From positions 1 to 64,000 of the forward strand of contig MIEI01000008.1 of NCBI GenBank assembly GCA_002095305.1: a stretch of 64,000 nucleotides of DNA, written 5' to 3'. The stretch comes from Pantoea brenneri (GTDB taxonomy: Bacteria > Pseudomonadota > Gammaproteobacteria > Enterobacterales > Enterobacteriaceae). The notes beneath the pieces are model-generated. The model was not told where the DNA came from, ran no database searches, and was given only the letters and a program-made list of their open reading frames with translations. Shown here one piece after another: positions 29,223 to 38,161 of the stretch (its first letter is position 1; every line of letters starts with the position of its first letter). Both the position numbers and the translations under genes were made by a program.

Positions 29223-29268
29223 TAAAAAACCGGGGCGCGTCAGTGATGACGCGCCCCGGCTTCTCTTT
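29223..29268. terminator. Bidirectional terminator between hrpA and ydgD
   Basis: Perfect 13-bp stem CCGGGGCGCGTCA/TGACGCGCCCCGG (29230-29242/29247-29259) with loop GTGA. It is followed by CTTCTCTTT on the + strand and by a T-run on the - strand. Confidence 0.9.
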
Positions 29269-29283
29269 GCGGCACATAGCCGA

Positions 29284-30093
29284 TTACTGCGCTAACGCTT
29301 CCAGCTCGTCTCTGAACGAGGTAACGGCAATCGCACGGTTGTCGGCCAGATAACGATCTTTCGCGGCGGGCGCTGAGCTTTGCACCGCAATCAACTGCCA
29401 GCCTTTATCACTGTTCAGCAGCAGCGGTGAACCACTGTCGCCGGGCAGCGTATCACACTGATGTGACAGCACGGCGCGTTGCGCCCAGCCGGTAATCAAA
29501 CAGTCACTGTGAGAATAAAGCGTATCGAGATGATCGGCCGGATAACCCGCCTGGGTCACTTTGCGACCGGTCTGCTTCAGCGCCGCAGTTAACTCACTGC
29601 GTGAGCCATCAAACAGTGGAATCGGCGTAATGGCGGAAGGGGGATTGCGCAAAATCACGATGCCGTAGTCAAACGGCGCGGCGTTGCTCGGCACGATCCA
29701 GCCTTCACCGTCCGCTTTCAGCTTTGAGGCCAGCGACGGTTCGACGCGGGCATCAATGTCGTGGATTTCATATCGCCAGCCTTTATCGCTCGCCATAAAG
29801 CGCAGCGCAACCGGCTTATCGAAATTGCCCGGTGGCGCGAGTAAACAGTGTCCGGCCGTCAGGGCCAGATGCGGTGAGATCAGCGTGGCGGTGCAGAGGT
29901 TACCGCTTTCGGTTTCCAGCTGTCCAATAGCATCCCAGGGGGCCGCGGTAATATCGGTGATGGCTTTGCGATGATCTTTGCCGAAAAACAGCATTTTGAT
30001 TTCGTCAGGCGTTGGCGTGTCGTCATCATCATCGGCATGAGCAAAGGAGGTAAAACTGAAAAGTCCAACCATTAACAAGATAGCCAGGCGCAT
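29284..30093 (-). CDS. ydgD: YdgD, periplasmic trypsin-like serine protease
   Basis: 269 residues with a signal peptide ([20 protein letters not shown]). The catalytic triad is complete: His82 (LTAGHC), Asp142 (PFDYGIVIL) and Ser220 (LPGDSGSP). It closely matches E. coli YdgD (273); its substrate is not established. The frame continues to 30135, but the ATG at 30093 gives the signal peptide. As in E. coli, it lies downstream of asr and ydgU. Confidence 0.92.
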   Translation of the reverse strand: MRLAILLMVGLFSFTSFAHADDDDDTPTPDEIKMLFFGKDHRKAITDITAAPWDAIGQLETESGNLCTATLISPHLALTAGHCLLAPPGNFDKPVALRFMASDKGWRYEIHDIDARVEPSLASKLKADGEGWIVPSNAAPFDYGIVILRNPPSAITPIPLFDGSRSELTAALKQTGRKVTQAGYPADHLDTLYSHSDCLITGWAQRAVLSHQCDTLPGDSGSPLLLNSDKGWQLIAVQSSAPAAKDRYLADNRAIAVTSFRDELEALAQ

Positions 30094-30207
30094 AGAACTC
30101 TCAATGGCGAGAAAAAGTGACGTTATTGTTATCAAGCAACTGCGATAACTATAGTCTGTGAGCGCTAAAAAAGGGAGTTTTATTGGTTAATCAGTACGCT
30201 ACAACTG

Positions 30208-30288
30208 TTAAATAAAAAAACTGGCTGCCACAATGCCACACAGGATCATAATCAGCAGAATAATTTCGAAGCGATAGCGACGCACCAT
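30208..30288 (-). CDS. ydgU: YdgU, 26-residue membrane protein
   Basis: The tiny gene encodes MVRRYRFEIILLIMILCGIV and six further residues (AASFFI): a basic N-terminus and a single membrane helix, like E. coli YdgU, which sits in the same place between asr and ydgD and is acid-induced. GGAG lies 8 bases before the ATG. The function is unknown. It is probably read from the asr promoter through the weak hairpin between them. Confidence 0.8.
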   Translation of the reverse strand: MVRRYRFEIILLIMILCGIVAASFFI

Positions 30289-30309
30289 TTCATCCACTCC
30301 AGTAAAGAA

Positions 30310-30334
30310 ACACCCGGCATAACCGGGTGTTTTT
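30310..30334. terminator. Hairpin between asr and ydgU
   Basis: ACACCCGG-CATAA-CCGGGTGT, with TTTCTTT on the minus strand and TTTTT on the plus strand. It could act as a partial terminator that lets some asr transcripts continue into ydgU. Confidence 0.65.
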
Positions 30335-30370
30335 AATCATTAACGCGTGGTCGGGCGCGCTACGGCGACC

Positions 30371-30793
30371 TTAGTTCTTAGCCGCTGGTTTAACGACTTT
30401 TTTGTGGTGAACTTTTTTAGCGGCCTGCGCTTTCTGCGCGGGTTTTACTGCTTTTTTGTGATGAACTTTTTTAGCTGCCTGGGCTTTCTGTGCCGCTGGC
30501 TTGGTTGCTTTCTTGTGGTGCACTTTCTTAGCAGCCTGCGCTTTCTGCGCAGCCGGTTTTACTGCTTTCTTGTGGTGAACTTTCTTAGCCGCCTGCGCTT
30601 TCTGTGCTGCGTCTTTCTTCACTGCTTTTTTGTGTTTCTTGTGTTCAGTTTTGTGTGCAGTTTTCGCTGGTGCTGTTGCGGTAGTTGAAGTCGCAGCCGG
30701 CGCAGCGGCAGGAGCAGCTGTGGTATCAGCAGCGAAGGCAACAGAAGACATACCCATAGCAGCGGCGACAACCAGTGCAAATAATTTTTTCAT
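30371..30793 (-). CDS. asr: Asr, acid shock protein with lysine/histidine-rich tandem repeats
   Basis: 140-residue periplasmic protein induced at low pH. Signal peptide [21 protein letters not shown], then an Ala/Thr/Pro linker, then four tandem units of about 19 residues (core [14 protein letters not shown]) from residue 62 to the end, encoded at 30374-30610. The protein is highly basic and intrinsically disordered; in E. coli it acts as a periplasmic chaperone or buffer. E. coli Asr is shorter (about 102). GAGGAATTTGCA precedes the ATG at 30793; codons upstream are not needed. The repeat number probably varies among strains. Confidence 0.92.
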   Translation of the reverse strand: MKKLFALVVAAAMGMSSVAFAADTTAAPAAAPAATSTTATAPAKTAHKTEHKKHKKAVKKDAAQKAQAAKKVHHKKAVKPAAQKAQAAKKVHHKKATKPAAQKAQAAKKVHHKKAVKPAQKAQAAKKVHHKKVVKPAAKN

Positions 30794-30897
30794 TGCAAAT
30801 TCCTCGGACATTTTTTTCATGTGTAGCCCACTGCGGGGCCGGTGAAGAGACTATAGGGAAATCGCTGCAGGGTGTCCGTGGGTGTTTGGTATCGGCG

Positions 30898-30911
30898 TGT
30901 AACCGATTGTA
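30898..30911 (-). promoter_or_regulatory. Candidate RstA box upstream of asr
   Basis: On the minus strand TACAATCGGTTACA matches the RstA consensus TACATNTNGTTACA at 10 of 12 fixed positions. It lies about 105 bp before the asr start, upstream of a TATAGT hexamer (30851-30856) that could be the -10 box. RstA activation of asr is known in E. coli, and rstA is 3 kb away here. Confidence 0.65.
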
Positions 30912-30950
30912 CAACGCGGGAAAAGGGCGGTCAGATGACCGCCGCGCAGT

Positions 30951-32438
30951 TTAGTTATTCAGATAGCGTTGTTCAAGATGCTGACGGAAAAAGGCTGGAT
31001 TCAGCGATTCGCCGGTGGCATTGATCAGCAACTGGTCGGTAGAGAAACGGCTGCCATGCTGCCAGATATTCTGTTGCAGCCAGTCAAACACCGGTTGCAG
31101 TTCGCCATGCTGGATCAGATCGCTGAGCTGCGGAATCGCCTTCTTCACCGCCTGGAACAGCTGAGCCGCGTACATGGCACCGAGGGTGTAGGTCGGGAAG
31201 TAGCCGAAGGCACCGTCGGTCCAGTGAATATCCTGCATACAGCCGTCACGGTAGTTGCCACGCGTATCGAGACCCAGCGACTGCTGCATCTTCTCATCCC
31301 ACAGCGCCGGAATATCGTCTACCTCAATCTCGCCTTCGATCAGCGCCTGTTCAATCTCATAACGCAGGATTACATGCGCCGGGTAGCTCAGTTCATCTGC
31401 ATCGACCCGAATCAGTCCCGGTTTAACCTGCTGCGCCAGCCGGACAAAGTTATCCGCCTGCAGCGCGGGCTGGTCGCCAAAGCGGGCGATGATTTGCGGC
31501 AGAATACGCTGCAGGAATTCGCGGCTGCGTCCCAGCTGCATCTCCATAAACAGGCTCTGCGACTCGTGAATCGCCGTTGAACGGGCCAGCGCCACCGGCT
31601 GTCCCCGCCACTGTTGCGGCAGATTTTGCTCATAGCGCGCATGGCCGGTTTCGTGGATCACACCCATCATGGCGCTGAGAAACTCCTGCTCATTGTAGCG
31701 CGTGGTGATCCGCACATCTTCCGGCACGCCGCCGCAGAACGGATGCGCACTGACATCCAGCCGGCCGTGGTTAAAATCGAAACCCAGCGTTTCCATAATG
31801 CTGAGGCCAAGCTGGCGCTGTGCGGGCAGGGCAAAGGGTCCCTGCGGCAGCGCAACCGGCTGCTGCGCCTGCTTTTCGACCACCTGCTGCAACAGCTGTG
31901 GCAGCCAGCTTTTCAGGTCGCCAAAGGTTTTATCCAGTCGGGCGCGGGTCATGCCTGGCTCATACAGGTCCAGCAACGCATCGTAGCGGGAGCTGCCGGT
32001 TGCCTCAGCGCGCAGTTGCGCTTCTTCACGACTCAGGCGTACTACCTCTTTCAGATTGGTGGCAAAGCCCTGCCAGTCATTGGCCGGACGCTGGCTGCGC
32101 CAGGCATGTTCACACACCGAACCGGCCAGCGATTTTGCCTCAACGAAGGCGTCAGGCAGCAGGCTGGCCTGTTGATAAGCGCGCTTCATTTCATTGAGGT
32201 TGGCGCGCTCGACATCGTTCAGGTCCTGCTGTTCTGCCTGTTGCAGCAGTTCGCCGATCTGCGATGCGGTCAGAATCTGGTGCTGCAATACGCTCATCTC
32301 AGCCAGCGCCTCACCGCGTGCGCGGCTGCCGCCTGGCGGCATGGTGGTTTGCATATCGCAGCTGGCGATGGCGGTGACGTGATTAAAACGCGACAAGCGC
32401 TGGAAAGTCGCGCTAAGTTGTTGATACGCTGAGGTCAC
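30951..32438 (-). CDS. M32-family metallocarboxypeptidase (Taq type)
   Basis: 495 residues, the usual size of M32 carboxypeptidases. The zinc motif HETGH is at 262-266 (GVIHETGHARYEQNLP), followed by HESQSLFMEMQLGRS, which supplies the third ligand; DADELSYPAHVILRYEIE and WTDGAFGYFPTYTLGAMYAAQ are family signatures. It removes C-terminal residues from peptides in the cytoplasm. The frame runs to 32540, but AAGGAG lies 7 bases before the GTG at 32438. Between asr and rstB; absent from this spot in E. coli. Confidence 0.9.
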   Translation of the reverse strand: MTSAYQQLSATFQRLSRFNHVTAIASCDMQTTMPPGGSRARGEALAEMSVLQHQILTASQIGELLQQAEQQDLNDVERANLNEMKRAYQQASLLPDAFVEAKSLAGSVCEHAWRSQRPANDWQGFATNLKEVVRLSREEAQLRAEATGSSRYDALLDLYEPGMTRARLDKTFGDLKSWLPQLLQQVVEKQAQQPVALPQGPFALPAQRQLGLSIMETLGFDFNHGRLDVSAHPFCGGVPEDVRITTRYNEQEFLSAMMGVIHETGHARYEQNLPQQWRGQPVALARSTAIHESQSLFMEMQLGRSREFLQRILPQIIARFGDQPALQADNFVRLAQQVKPGLIRVDADELSYPAHVILRYEIEQALIEGEIEVDDIPALWDEKMQQSLGLDTRGNYRDGCMQDIHWTDGAFGYFPTYTLGAMYAAQLFQAVKKAIPQLSDLIQHGELQPVFDWLQQNIWQHGSRFSTDQLLINATGESLNPAFFRQHLEQRYLNN

Positions 32439-32457
32439 GCAAGACTCCTTGTAATAG

Positions 32458-33759
32458 TTAACGTAGCGGAATTTCCCGCAAGGGTAGATCAACCGGCCAG
32501 CAAAAGCGAACGCTGGCCCCGCCGAGCGGGCTGGACTCAATCGTCACCTGACCGCTGAGCGCCTGGGCAATAGAGTGGACAATGGCCAGCCCCAGTCCGC
32601 ATCCGCCGGTTGCCCGATCGCGGCTGGGATCGAGCCGGACAAACGGTTCAAATACCCGCTGCCGCTCTTCCGCCGGAATACCCGGACCGTCATCTTCAAC
32701 CTGCAGGCAGCCGATTGGGCCATCAAACCACAGGCTGATACGCAGCCGCTGATTCGCGTAGCGCAGCGCGTTATTCACCAGATTATCCAGCACCCGCTCC
32801 ATCAGCCGGGTATCCGAAACGCCGGTGTTTTCCCGCTGCGGCAGGTCAAGATCGAGCTGAACCTGCGGGTTGATGGCGCGAAAGTCGTCGAGCCGCTCAC
32901 GCAGCCAGTTCGCCAGGTCGAGCGAGCGCAGATTAAGGTCAACGCGCGGCCGATCGAGCCGGGCATAGGTCAGCAGCTCTTCAATCAGGCTCTCCAGTTG
33001 GCCAATATCGCGGTTGAGCGCCACCCGTTCGCCATCGGTCAGGTTATCGCTCATCTCCAGCCGGTAACGCAGGCGAACCAGCGGCGTACGTAACTCATGG
33101 GCGATGCCATCAATTAACTGCTTCTTACTGGCAACCAGCGTGTTGATATTCTCTGCCATCTGGTTAAAGGCGATGCCGAGCCGGAACAGGCTGGAGGTGC
33201 TGTCAAAGTGGGTACGCACGTCGAGTTCGCCACGGCCAAAGCGCTGCGCCGCTTTTTCCAGCCGCTGCATCTCTTTCCAGTGCGGGCGCATCCAGATAAA
33301 CACCGGCAGCGCCAGCGACATGCCAATAAATACCAGCAGCGCAATATCCAGCAGCCGCATCTGATGCAGGTAGAACAGGTAGGGGATCGGTCCGACCGAC
33401 AGCACATAATGACTGCGCGGAATATGCTGCAAAAAGGTGTATTGATCGTCGAGCGCCACGATTTCACCGGCGCGTAACCGGCGCATATTGCCGTCATCGA
33501 GCTGATACTTGCTCATTGGCTCGATGTGCAGATCAAACGACAGCCCGAGATCGAGGCTCTTGATGGTTTTATTCCAGTCGCGCGGCGGGATCTCGCGCAG
33601 TTCACTGCGAATCAGATAGAGCGAACTGGCCATCAGGTCGTTCATCGACTGGCGACCGGCCCGTTCAGCGGTGAACTTGTAGACCAGCCCGACCAGCAGC
33701 GTCATCACCAGAAAGCAGACAAACAGCAGCAGGTAGAACTGTATAAAAAGCTTTCTCAT
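32458..33759 (-). CDS. rstB: RstB, sensor histidine kinase
   Basis: 433 residues, equal to E. coli RstB. Two membrane helices (about 5-27 and 137-157) flank a periplasmic domain; then HAMP, the phosphoacceptor His in GIAHELRTPLVRLR near residue 225, and ATPase motifs NALRYAN, EDDGPGIP and GCGLGLAIV. It phosphorylates RstA. Its start overlaps the rstA stop by 4 bp. Confidence 0.95.
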   Translation of the reverse strand: MRKLFIQFYLLLFVCFLVMTLLVGLVYKFTAERAGRQSMNDLMASSLYLIRSELREIPPRDWNKTIKSLDLGLSFDLHIEPMSKYQLDDGNMRRLRAGEIVALDDQYTFLQHIPRSHYVLSVGPIPYLFYLHQMRLLDIALLVFIGMSLALPVFIWMRPHWKEMQRLEKAAQRFGRGELDVRTHFDSTSSLFRLGIAFNQMAENINTLVASKKQLIDGIAHELRTPLVRLRYRLEMSDNLTDGERVALNRDIGQLESLIEELLTYARLDRPRVDLNLRSLDLANWLRERLDDFRAINPQVQLDLDLPQRENTGVSDTRLMERVLDNLVNNALRYANQRLRISLWFDGPIGCLQVEDDGPGIPAEERQRVFEPFVRLDPSRDRATGGCGLGLAIVHSIAQALSGQVTIESSPLGGASVRFCWPVDLPLREIPLR

Positions 33760-34481
33760 AACACGCGGGTGTCCCAGGCCTGTGGCGCAAACAGATAGCC
33801 TTTGTTACGAATCGTTTTGATACGGAACGGCTCGGTGGCGCTGTCGTGCAGTTTTTTGCGCAGGCGGGAAATCGCCACGTCAATGCTGCGGTCGAGGCCG
33901 TCATAGCTGACGCCGCGCAGCGTTTTGAGCAGCGCATCGCGGTTAAGGATCTGTCCGGCGTGGCTGGCCAGCACCCACAGCAGATCGAAATCGGCGGTGG
34001 AGAGGGCGATCTGCTCGTCAAACAGCGTGACCTGACGGTTGAGCGCATCGATGGTCAGCGAGCCGAAACGCAGCATCCGGTTGGCCGCCGCTGCGGGCGC
34101 AGCATCTTCCGGCTGTCCCTGCTGCGACTGGCGCAGATGCAGGCGCAGACGCGCCAGCAGCACCGCCGGCGGCGTGGTTTTCAGGATGTAATCCTGCGCG
34201 CCCATCTCCAGCGCCAGAATATGGTTCATGTCGCTGTCGAGTGAGGTCAGCAACACAATCGGACCCTGCCAGTTGGCCCGCAGGTCACGGCAAATCGTCA
34301 TGCCATCTTTGCCCGGCAACATGATATCCAGCATTACCAGGTCCGGCTGTTGTTCAGCAATTACCGCTTCGGCACGGTCACCGCGCGTCTCGACAATCAC
34401 TTCAATATCGTGACGTCCCAGATAGGCGGCAATCAGCTCGCCCACTTCCGGTTCGTCTTCCACATAAACGATTTTGTTCAT
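33756..34481 (-). CDS. rstA: RstA, response regulator (OmpR family)
   Basis: 241 residues: a receiver domain with Asp52 (LVMLDIMLPGKDG) and a C-terminal winged helix (DRSIDVAISRLRKKL...IKTIRNKGYLF). It responds to PhoPQ signalling and acid in E. coli and regulates asr among others. The gene is upstream of and coupled to rstB. Confidence 0.94.
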   Translation of the reverse strand: MNKIVYVEDEPEVGELIAAYLGRHDIEVIVETRGDRAEAVIAEQQPDLVMLDIMLPGKDGMTICRDLRANWQGPIVLLTSLDSDMNHILALEMGAQDYILKTTPPAVLLARLRLHLRQSQQGQPEDAAPAAAANRMLRFGSLTIDALNRQVTLFDEQIALSTADFDLLWVLASHAGQILNRDALLKTLRGVSYDGLDRSIDVAISRLRKKLHDSATEPFRIKTIRNKGYLFAPQAWDTRVL

Positions 34482-34658
34482 AGTTCACTGCGCAGAATAA
34501 GGATGAACGAAAGCATATCTTTTCCTGGTCCTGAGCTCTACGCTATCGCACGAAATATCCTTATCTCACTGGTATATAACCGGCAAAATGTGCCATCATA
34601 ACCGCGGCCTTTTTGCGCCAGGTTCGGAACCGTAATGATTACTATGAGGAGCGTGAGT

Positions 34659-35072
34659 GTGTCTGATAAAGAGCTGGCATCAGCCATATACAGTGACCGC
34701 ATCTGCTTCAATTACAGTGCTTTTCTTTCCGCTTCCTGTAAAAAACGCTGGAGCTTCGTCGATGCAATTTATGGTGTGATGCCGATTTTTGGCATGGTGA
34801 CACGCAAATCTGCGCACAGCTTACAGGCCAGTGGCGACCCGCTTAAAGAATTAGCATTACAAATCATTTCTACCCAGGTCAGCGACGAAATTAACATCGC
34901 CCGTCTGATTACGCTTGCTGAACAGCAGCAGATCAGTCGCTTTGATATCCAGCTGCCTTATCCGCTTTCGCCGGAGCAGCTGGACGCCATTCATCAGGAA
35001 TACCGCAAGCCGCTGAATCTGACACAGCAGGATGACCTGCTGTGCGTCTCCATCCCGCTGCAGTCACATTAA
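34659..35072 (+). CDS. Uncharacterised 137-residue protein
   Basis: I do not recognise this protein. AGGAG (34647-34651) lies 7 bases before the GTG at 34659, giving MSDKELASAIYSDR...; ATG codons at 34635 and 34644 are alternatives. The product seems soluble: it has cysteines at about 16 and 27, a slightly hydrophobic middle (FVDAIYGVMPIFGM) and a Leu/Gln-rich C-terminal half. The stop overlaps the convergent ydgI stop by 4 bp. It occupies the folM-ydgC position of E. coli. Codon use looks like its neighbours. Confidence 0.7.
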   Translation: MSDKELASAIYSDRICFNYSAFLSASCKKRWSFVDAIYGVMPIFGMVTRKSAHSLQASGDPLKELALQIISTQVSDEINIARLITLAEQQQISRFDIQLPYPLSPEQLDAIHQEYRKPLNLTQQDDLLCVSIPLQSH

Positions 35073-36460
35073 GTCGTCAGCTGCCATACCGCAGGCAGCG
35101 TCGCCGCAATCAGCATTCCCATCGCAATCCGCTCCAGTGAGGTCAGCGCTATATCCGCGCGGCCGCCGCGTCGGGCAAACATAAACAGCAGCAGCCCCGG
35201 CGCGTACAGCACCACCGAGGTCATCAGGTGTAACGGACCTGACGCGTAAAGCAGCCAGATACCGTACAGGCTGGCACCAATGCCTACCGCCATCGCCAGC
35301 GGTTTGCGCTGTCCGCGAACCACTTTGATCAGATAGAGGCCGACCAGCAGATAGGGCACCAGAATCATCTCTGAGGCGATAGTCAGCAGGTTGTTGTAGT
35401 TGGCTCCGGTAAGCGCAATCAGGATCAGACAGAGCTGAATGCTGCCGTTGGTCAGCCACAGTGAGGCGGCTGGCGCGTTGTGCACGTTCTGCCGGGCAAT
35501 ACTGCGCGGGAAGGCACCCAGCTGCGCGGCGATCAGCGGCACTTCAGCCGCCATAATGGTCCAGCTGAGATAGGCCCCACAGACCGAAATGATCAGGCCA
35601 ACGGCGATCACCGCATCGCCCCAGTGACCCATCAGACGGGTCATTAAGCCGGCCATTGACGGATTGCGCATCTCTGCCAGTTCAGCACGCGGTACCACAC
35701 CCAGCGACAGCAGCGTCACCAGCAGATAGACCAGCAGCGCCGCCAGCACCGCCAGCAGCGTGGCGCGACCGACATCCTTTTTCTGCCGGGCGCGCGCTGA
35801 CACCACCACTGCGCCTTCGACCCCGATAAACACCCACAGGGTGATCAGCATGGTCTGCTTAATCTGCTCCCACAGCGGCTGTCCCAGCGTGACGCCGGAG
35901 AAATCGAAGCGGAACCGATCGTAATTAAACGCCAGCACTGCCAGCACCACAAACAGCAAAAGCGGCACCAGTTTGCCCAGCGTCGCCATCAGGTTAATGC
36001 TGGCGGCGGTTTGCACGCCTCGCAGCACCAGCCAGTGCACCAGCCACAGCAGTACCGATGCGCCAAGCATCGCCTGCCAGGTGTTGCCGTCGCCAAAAAC
36101 GACGTGGCCCGGGCTGTCAGTGAAAAAACTGAGTGCGGAGAAGACGATCACCAGATAGGAGACATTAGCGATCACCGCGCACAGCCAGTAGCCCCACGCG
36201 GAACAGAAGCCCATCAGCTCGCCGAAGCCAGCGCGCGCGTAGGTAAAGATGCCGCCGTCCAGATCGGGTTTGAGACGGGTCAGCAGTAGCATTGCCAGCG
36301 ACAGAAAGATAATCCCTACGCCGGTAATCAGCCAGCCAATCAGCAATGCGGCCGGTCCGGCCACGGCGGCCATATTTTGCGGCAAGCTGAAGACACCTGC
36401 GCCGAGCATTGAGCTCAACACCAGCGCTGTCAGGGCACCGAGACCTAATTTTTTCTCCAA
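35069..36460 (-). CDS. ydgI: YdgI/ArcD-type basic amino acid antiporter
   Basis: 463-residue APC-superfamily transporter with about 12 membrane helices. The N-terminal LSSMLGAGVFSLPQNMA is the substrate-binding unwound helix of this family, and FSAWGYWLCAVIANVSYLV-type segments closely follow E. coli YdgI. It is a likely arginine/ornithine exchanger; no arginine deiminase genes are near. The start is TTG, preceded by GAAGG, and matches the E. coli N-terminus MEKKLGL. Confidence 0.9.
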   Translation of the reverse strand: MEKKLGLGALTALVLSSMLGAGVFSLPQNMAAVAGPAALLIGWLITGVGIIFLSLAMLLLTRLKPDLDGGIFTYARAGFGELMGFCSAWGYWLCAVIANVSYLVIVFSALSFFTDSPGHVVFGDGNTWQAMLGASVLLWLVHWLVLRGVQTAASINLMATLGKLVPLLLFVVLAVLAFNYDRFRFDFSGVTLGQPLWEQIKQTMLITLWVFIGVEGAVVVSARARQKKDVGRATLLAVLAALLVYLLVTLLSLGVVPRAELAEMRNPSMAGLMTRLMGHWGDAVIAVGLIISVCGAYLSWTIMAAEVPLIAAQLGAFPRSIARQNVHNAPAASLWLTNGSIQLCLILIALTGANYNNLLTIASEMILVPYLLVGLYLIKVVRGQRKPLAMAVGIGASLYGIWLLYASGPLHLMTSVVLYAPGLLLFMFARRGGRADIALTSLERIAMGMLIAATLPAVWQLTT

Positions 36461-36638
36461 AACAACCTTCCCGCTAGCATATATGGCTGGGTAAACCGGA
36501 TTTCATCACAGGTATATGGTAGCCATCAGGCAAATAACGGTGAGAATGTCCGGTGAAACAGGCGCCAGATTTTACGGAGTGCGGCGGGGGATGGCAATGC
36601 GTGAATATGCAAAACAGCACAGGAATTATGCAAACAGC

Positions 36639-36658
36639 AGGGCGGCGGGCGCCGCCCT
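36639..36658 (-). terminator. Likely terminator of ydgH
   Basis: AGGGCGGC/GCCGCCCT stem with a 4-nt loop starting a few bases after the ydgH stop on the minus strand. Only a short T-run (GCTGTTT) follows. Confidence 0.55.
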
Positions 36659-36665
36659 GAGAAGA

Positions 36666-37619
36666 TTACTTAAAGATGTCTGCGGTTACGGTCAGGTTAC
36701 CGCCGCTCTGGTTCTGCCACTGACGGGTCACGTGGTAGTACTTAGCCCCTTTATCCGCGGCACGCTTAGCCACTTCTTCAGAGATTTCGGTCGGAGTACC
36801 GAAGTGTCCGGTGAAGGTCACGGTGTCGAACGGCTGCATCTGTGCGGCAGTTATCGCGTTAACTTCCTGCACTGATTTGCCGTTTGGCAGATTGACCGTA
36901 TAACGTTTGCCGGTTGAGCTTTGCGTTTCATAGAAACGGCCTACGCTTTTACTTGGGGTCTCAGAAGAGGCCACGCCCGGAATTTCAACGTTGGCTGCGG
37001 CTGCACCGCCTGCGGCGAGGGCCGCTTTACCCGCTTCTGAATCAGCCGGAATGGCGTTTGGCGTCTGCACCTTACGCTCTTTTGCGTCAGCCTTATAGAC
37101 GTAAGCCGTCACGTACTGATTGCCGCCGTTGTTGGCATCAATCTGGCGAACAATAAAGAAGGAGGCTGCGCCTTTCTCTTTTGCCGCTTTAGAGATCGCA
37201 TCGTTAACGTCTGGCTGGCTGGCGAAGAAGCCGCTCACTGATACCGTATCGAAAGGTTCGAGTTTATAGGCTTCAGCTTTAGGTAACTCGTTGATGCCGT
37301 TGAAGCGACGGTAGCTGGTGGAAGAGGCCGCTTCAGGCGCATCGGCTTTATAAAGGTCCGCGGTGACGCGCCAGTTGCCGCTGTTGCCGTTGGTGTCGTT
37401 AATGCCCTGGATGTAGTAAGAAGCGGCGCCCATTTCATCAGCACGCTTAGACACCGCATCGGCGGCATCGCCAATTGCGTTGAAACGGCCGGTGATATTA
37501 ATACGTTCGAATGGCTTCAACGCGGCCGCTTTTTCTGGCGTCAACTCCTGCGCAGCGAATGCGTTAGCTGCCAGCAGGGATAACAAGGTGGACGCCAGAA
37601 TAGTGTTCTTCAGCTTCAT
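36666..37619 (-). CDS. ydgH: YdgH, periplasmic protein with three DUF1471 domains
   Basis: 317 residues: signal peptide (to about residue 22, NAFA-A) and three repeats of the YdgH/BhsA/McbA domain (around 30-90, 115-180 and 245-317), each with an INITGRFNAIGDAA- or TFTGHFGTPTE-like start. It matches E. coli YdgH (314); DUF1471 proteins take part in stress, biofilm and virulence responses. Divergent from pntA, as in E. coli. Confidence 0.93.
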   Translation of the reverse strand: MKLKNTILASTLLSLLAANAFAAQELTPEKAAALKPFERINITGRFNAIGDAADAVSKRADEMGAASYYIQGINDTNGNSGNWRVTADLYKADAPEAASSTSYRRFNGINELPKAEAYKLEPFDTVSVSGFFASQPDVNDAISKAAKEKGAASFFIVRQIDANNGGNQYVTAYVYKADAKERKVQTPNAIPADSEAGKAALAAGGAAAANVEIPGVASSETPSKSVGRFYETQSSTGKRYTVNLPNGKSVQEVNAITAAQMQPFDTVTFTGHFGTPTEISEEVAKRAADKGAKYYHVTRQWQNQSGGNLTVTADIFK

Positions 37620-38161
37620 AAAAATAATCCTTCGCCTTACGCAAAAATGAGTACGAAAACGTGCTGGACTCTTGATGTATAACAGATTAGCCGCTGATTA
37701 TTGCATGTTATAAACAGACTGTCGCAGCGATTTTTTGCGTCAACTCGCGTTATTCAACCGGACATTCTTCATCTGATTGTCATGAATCGCGTTTATAGCC
37801 CCTTTTTGGTGCGGGTTACCGTTAAAGCCGGTAAGCCTTAGTGCTATAACAGTTAATGCATTGTTAAATAAAGGTTTTTATTAACCGGATCTGCGCCCTG
37901 ACACGATTAGGCATAGCAGATTATCTGCTGATGACTGGTTTTAGTAGTGCGATAACACGGGTTTTTATCTTTAACACTGAATAATTGGGTGAATGTCTCT
38001 ACTCCGCCAGGCCGAACTGGATCGCCCGTCACATTTTCAGTAGGTTATAAACACTTTGAAATAAGTGCATTTCGTTCATAAGCAGCTGAAACACTGTTTC
38101 AGTTGCGCTGTTGTCGTGCAGACTTCTTGCCATCATCCTTTAACCGATGAAAGGAAACACT
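37620..38161. other. 542-bp divergent intergenic region ydgH/pntA
   Basis: AT-richer DNA between two divergent genes, with no open frame of note. It holds an 8-1-8 perfect inverted repeat (38086-38102) and a looser one around GGTTACCG...CGGTAAGCC (37816-37839). The pntA ribosome-binding site GAAAGGAAACACT is at its right end. No recognised sRNA or riboswitch was seen. Confidence 0.5.
38086..38102. repeat. Perfect inverted repeat upstream of pntA
   Basis: CTGAAACA-C-TGTTTCAG lies 59 bp before the pntA start. The symmetry and size suit a dimeric repressor or activator site, but I cannot assign a regulator; it could also form a small RNA hairpin in the leader. Confidence 0.5.

Noticed and set aside
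31614-32432. 272-codon open frame opposite the M32 peptidase
   Set aside because: Antisense to a well-supported enzyme whose zinc motif is clear; no start signal.
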